A DNA stretch of 8,879 bases from Bacillota bacterium (GTDB lineage Bacteria; Bacillota_I; Bacilli_A; RFN20; CAG-826): positions 2,095 to 10,973 of the forward strand of contig JAPLKQ010000040.1 of NCBI GenBank assembly GCA_026387995.1. The letters are read 5' to 3'. Made by a program: the position numbers and the translations under genes. The notes beneath the pieces are model-generated. The model did not search any database, was not told the DNA's origin, and was given only the letters and a program-made list of their open reading frames with translations. Positions 6,853 through 8,879 of this stretch are shown here, one piece after another. Position 1 is the first letter of the stretch, and every line of letters begins with the position of its first letter.

Positions 6853-8526
6853 TTACTTTCGGCTTGTTTCAGCCGTTTGGCGACGGATTTCTTTTAAGAT
6901 ATTGCCTGTCTCGATGTAGGATTTTTCGAAATTTCCTTCGTAAAACATAGCCTCACTCTGCAAGACAAGTTTTTGAATATCGCTGAGATGCTGCCGGTCA
7001 CGGTTCGAATAGACGATTGCGTTCTCGGCTAAGACACTGAGGTTGTACTGCGCATCAACTTCCTCAAGGAGCTTTTGTCCTTCTTCTTTGAGGGATTTGA
7101 CATTTTCGTTGATGGTTTTGACATCAATAGGCAGGACTTTCAAGGCTTGGTCGATGATTTCAAGTTTTCCATAGGCCTCATCAAGACGAGGTGCCAATTT
7201 TTCGGAATAGGCCGTCACATTCATATCGCGGAGAATCTTTTCCGCGGTTTTTAGACGGATGAAGTAAGTGTTAATCAGGCTAAAGGCCTCTTCAGAATCG
7301 GTTTTTAACGATTTCAAATAGTTTTGGAACTCATCCATCGAGGAAGCGACTTTTCCGCTCGAGTCCTTAAGTTCATGCATTTTCTTCACGAGGACGCTGT
7401 AGGGTTGCTTGGTGGCGGAATGAATAAATGTATCCAGTGTCCGTTTGACATTGCCTACAGCATTGACGTCAGCCTGTATTTCAGTGACTTTATTACTATA
7501 GATATCGTCGACAACGTAAACTTTTTTTACAGCCGGCAAATTATTCGAAAGACGAATAAACCGTTGCTGCAAAACGTTGACGCTATCATAGATACCTTGG
7601 TATTCGTTGGTGAAGATATCCCGGGCTTCTTTTTCCTTGTCAAATGCTTTCAAATAATTGTCGACACGGTCAACCATGGCATTTAATTCACCGGAAACGC
7701 CGGTGGTATCGAGTTGTTGAAGGCGATTAATGATGTTATTGAGTTCCGCTTTCATTTCTTCGATGCCGCCGTTGACGATTAAATGATGCAGCGGGAAACT
7801 TTGCTTGGTCAATGACTCATATTCAACTTTGAGTTTGTCTATCTTTTGGGGAACAATGGTCTGAACCATGACGCATAAGGCCGGCAGACCGATAAGGACA
7901 TTGTCAAGGAGCTCCAAAATCTCTTGGAAAATGTGTTCGATACCGTCAAAGGCGCGTTCAAAAGAGCCCTCGACCAGTTTGATTTCTGATTGGTGGGCAC
8001 GATAATCATCTTTGACGCGGCGCAATTCTTCTTTTTGGGCCAAAGAGGCTTGACGGCAATCTTCTTCAGGCTTAATTACTTTGATAAGATCGCGGTTGAG
8101 ATTGTTGACATCTTGTTCGTAAGAAAGAACGAACGCTTTATTCTTGTTATAGACATCCCGGAAGCCTTTTTTCTTTTTGGCGGCGAGCATATCTTTCAGT
8201 GAACTTATCGCTAATAAGGCCTGTTTATCGCCGTTATCTCGGATTTCTTTGAAACGTTTAAAAAAGTTGTCATGGATTTCCACATAAAGGAGATTGCTGC
8301 GTGAAACGATCTCGATACGTTTAATATACTGGCCATCTTGTCCGATCAGCAAGGCATGCAAATACTCATATTTGCGTTCCAAGTCTCTCGTCAAGCGACG
8401 GAATTTCCGGGTGGTGAGAAGAAAGTGCGAGACAAGATAGTAAATGTCAAAAAGGACGAAGACGCTGACTAAAGTGATGAGCAAGATATTATTCGTCGAT
8501 AAGTCGAGAAATGAAATATATTTCAT
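6853..8526 (-). CDS. ezrA: Septation ring formation regulator EzrA
   Basis: EzrA is a membrane-anchored, spectrin-like protein that binds FtsZ and tunes Z-ring formation and cell-wall synthesis at the septum. From the ATG at 8526 the protein has 557 residues, close to the family norm of about 560-570. One N-terminal membrane helix lies at about 10-35 (NILLITLVSVFVLFDIYYLV) and the rest is almost entirely charged helical coiled coil. Near the C-terminus AENAIVYSNRDRQHLSDIQK, then EAMFYEGNFEKSYIETGNIL, matches the conserved EzrA QY region (family pattern Q-YANRYRS, then A-LF--G-YE-AL). Two ATGs six bases apart are possible; AAGGGAG abuts the first (8532) but is ideally placed for the second (8526). 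The gene order ezrA-cysteine desulfurase-thiI is the one known from Bacillus and relatives. A promoter lies about 25 bases upstream. Confidence 0.92.
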   Translation of the reverse strand: MKYISFLDLSTNNILLITLVSVFVLFDIYYLVSHFLLTTRKFRRLTRDLERKYEYLHALLIGQDGQYIKRIEIVSRSNLLYVEIHDNFFKRFKEIRDNGDKQALLAISSLKDMLAAKKKKGFRDVYNKNKAFVLSYEQDVNNLNRDLIKVIKPEEDCRQASLAQKEELRRVKDDYRAHQSEIKLVEGSFERAFDGIEHIFQEILELLDNVLIGLPALCVMVQTIVPQKIDKLKVEYESLTKQSFPLHHLIVNGGIEEMKAELNNIINRLQQLDTTGVSGELNAMVDRVDNYLKAFDKEKEARDIFTNEYQGIYDSVNVLQQRFIRLSNNLPAVKKVYVVDDIYSNKVTEIQADVNAVGNVKRTLDTFIHSATKQPYSVLVKKMHELKDSSGKVASSMDEFQNYLKSLKTDSEEAFSLINTYFIRLKTAEKILRDMNVTAYSEKLAPRLDEAYGKLEIIDQALKVLPIDVKTINENVKSLKEEGQKLLEEVDAQYNLSVLAENAIVYSNRDRQHLSDIQKLVLQSEAMFYEGNFEKSYIETGNILKEIRRQTAETSRK

Positions 8527-8532
8527 ACGCAT

Positions 8533-8539
8533 CTCCCTT
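8533..8539 (-). promoter_or_regulatory. Ribosome binding site deciding the ezrA start
   Basis: AAGGGAG on the - strand lies 6 bases from the ATG at 8526 but touches the ATG at 8532 with no spacer. Initiation at 8526 is therefore preferred, shortening the protein by two residues. Confidence 0.7.
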
Positions 8540-8551
8540 TCACTGAATTTT

Positions 8552-8579
8552 AGTATAGCATAAAACTATTTTGTGTAAA
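8552..8579 (-). promoter_or_regulatory. ezrA promoter, extended -10 sigma-A type
   Basis: On the - strand TTTACA (8579-8574) is followed after 16 bases by TATACT (8557-8552), preceded by the extended -10 motif TG-N. Transcription would start about 10-20 bases before the ezrA ribosome binding site, giving a short untranslated leader. This would drive ezrA and the iscS-thiI genes behind it. Confidence 0.75.
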
Positions 8580-8672
8580 TCGCAATCAGGCGATTATATG
8601 TAATATTATTGCCAAGTTTGTTATATTTTTAGTGACTCAGAGACTATTACCAAAAAACTACTAATTAAACAC

Positions 8673-8694
8673 TTGCGGGATTCTTTCCGCCAAA
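8673..8694. repeat. Small inverted repeat in the divergent intergenic region
   Basis: GCGG (8675-8678) and CCGC (8687-8690) pair across an 8-base spacer, and TTG/CAA extends the stem if one C bulges. No T-run follows on either strand, so it is not a terminator. The rest of 8580-8708 is AT-rich; I see no gene or other clear signal in it. Confidence 0.35.
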
Positions 8695-8708
8695 TCCGTT
8701 GAATAAAG

Positions 8709-8737
8709 TTGACTTCTACTTATAAAGTAGGTATATT
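8709..8737 (+). promoter_or_regulatory. + strand promoter with a palindromic spacer
   Basis: TTGACT (8709-8714), a 17-base spacer and TATATT (8732-8737) make a good sigma-A promoter pointing out of the window's right end. The spacer contains a perfect inverted repeat, CTACTT-ATA-AAGTAG (8716-8730), occupying nearly all the DNA between the -35 and -10 boxes. Such a position suits a repressor operator, but no regulator is known here. Transcription would begin near 8744. Confidence 0.65.
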
Positions 8738-8743
8738 TGGTAA

Positions 8744-8879
8744 TGCATGTAAACGCAGCATGTAGTTACTACCTGTCCGATGTCGGGAACAAATGTGTTA
8801 AAGTAACCCAAGCTATAGGGCGAAATAATAATCCATGACATCCGAGGTAAGGGACCTACACCTTATGATTTATTTTGCA
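8744..8879 (+). ncRNA. Probable structured leader RNA, cut by the window edge (candidate S4 leader of rpsD)
   Basis: The bases downstream of the promoter at 8709-8737 hold no convincing gene but show nested complementarity. GTTACT (8765-8770) pairs with AGTAAC (8802-8807), enclosing a small hairpin CCG-ATGT-CGG (8777-8786). The loop-side bases GATGTC (8779-8784) are also perfectly complementary to GACATC (8837-8842), which would form a pseudoknot across the first helix. AGGT-AAGGG-ACCT (8845-8857) is a further hairpin. In several Firmicutes rpsD lies divergent from ezrA and carries an S4-binding autoregulatory leader; this would fit, but I do not recognise the sequence itself. An independent small RNA, such as 6S RNA, is an alternative. 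The 3' end and any gene are outside the window. Confidence 0.45.

Noticed and set aside
8744..8836. Short + strand frame starting ATG at 8744
   Set aside because: The ATG sits at the expected transcription start with no leader or ribosome site. The 30-odd residues show no protein-like pattern, and the region is better explained as structured RNA.
1..8879. CRISPR array, insertion sequence, tRNA or rRNA genes
   Set aside because: I saw no regularly spaced short repeats, no transposase-like frame with terminal inverted repeats and no tRNA or rRNA signature on either strand.

Overview
The window looks like chromosomal sequence from a low-to-moderate GC Gram-positive bacterium of the Bacilli, plausibly one of the uncultivated lineages between Bacilli and Mollicutes. 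This rests on the ezrA-iscS-thiI gene order, an EzrA homologue (a protein known only from Firmicutes-type bacteria), the classical infC-rpmI-rplT operon, and strong AGGAGG-type ribosome binding sites. The lineage assignment is inference; no rRNA or other diagnostic marker is present.

Layout. Positions 1-1114 on the + strand carry the translation operon infC (5' end outside the window), rpmI and rplT, closed by a strong, symmetric hairpin terminator at 1144-1174. Everything from 1199 to 8526 lies on the - strand. In transcription order this is ezrA (8526-6853), a cysteine desulfurase (iscS/nifS type) joined in frame to the start of thiI (6850-5297), the out-of-frame remainder of thiI (5313-4861), a large secreted or surface repeat protein gene (4755-2188) with one in-frame TGA, and an MscS-type mechanosensitive channel (2158-1199). 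The last 350 bases (8527-8879) are non-coding. They hold the ezrA promoter and, on the + strand, a good promoter followed by what looks like a structured leader RNA. A divergent rpsD gene with an S4-binding leader just beyond the window is the most natural guess.

How the genes work together. IscS/NifZ and ThiI normally form a sulfur relay (cysteine to desulfurase persulfide to ThiI to 4-thiouridine at tRNA position 8). Here both partners are damaged. The desulfurase lacks its C-terminal segment and runs straight into ThiI, and ThiI has lost about 65 residues including the ATP-binding PP-loop, with a frameshift at the scar. EzrA upstream is intact. The surface protein consists of three long tandem repeats; the second lacks an internal block of about 50 residues, and the first is interrupted by TGA. 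Three apparent segment losses and one stop within about 3.3 kb suggest either local gene decay or an assembly problem. Reads should settle which before any biological story is built.

I see no defence system, mobile element, CRISPR array or obviously new multi-gene system. The points most worth following are the broken iscS-thiI locus, the TGA in the repeat protein, and the structured RNA at the right edge.
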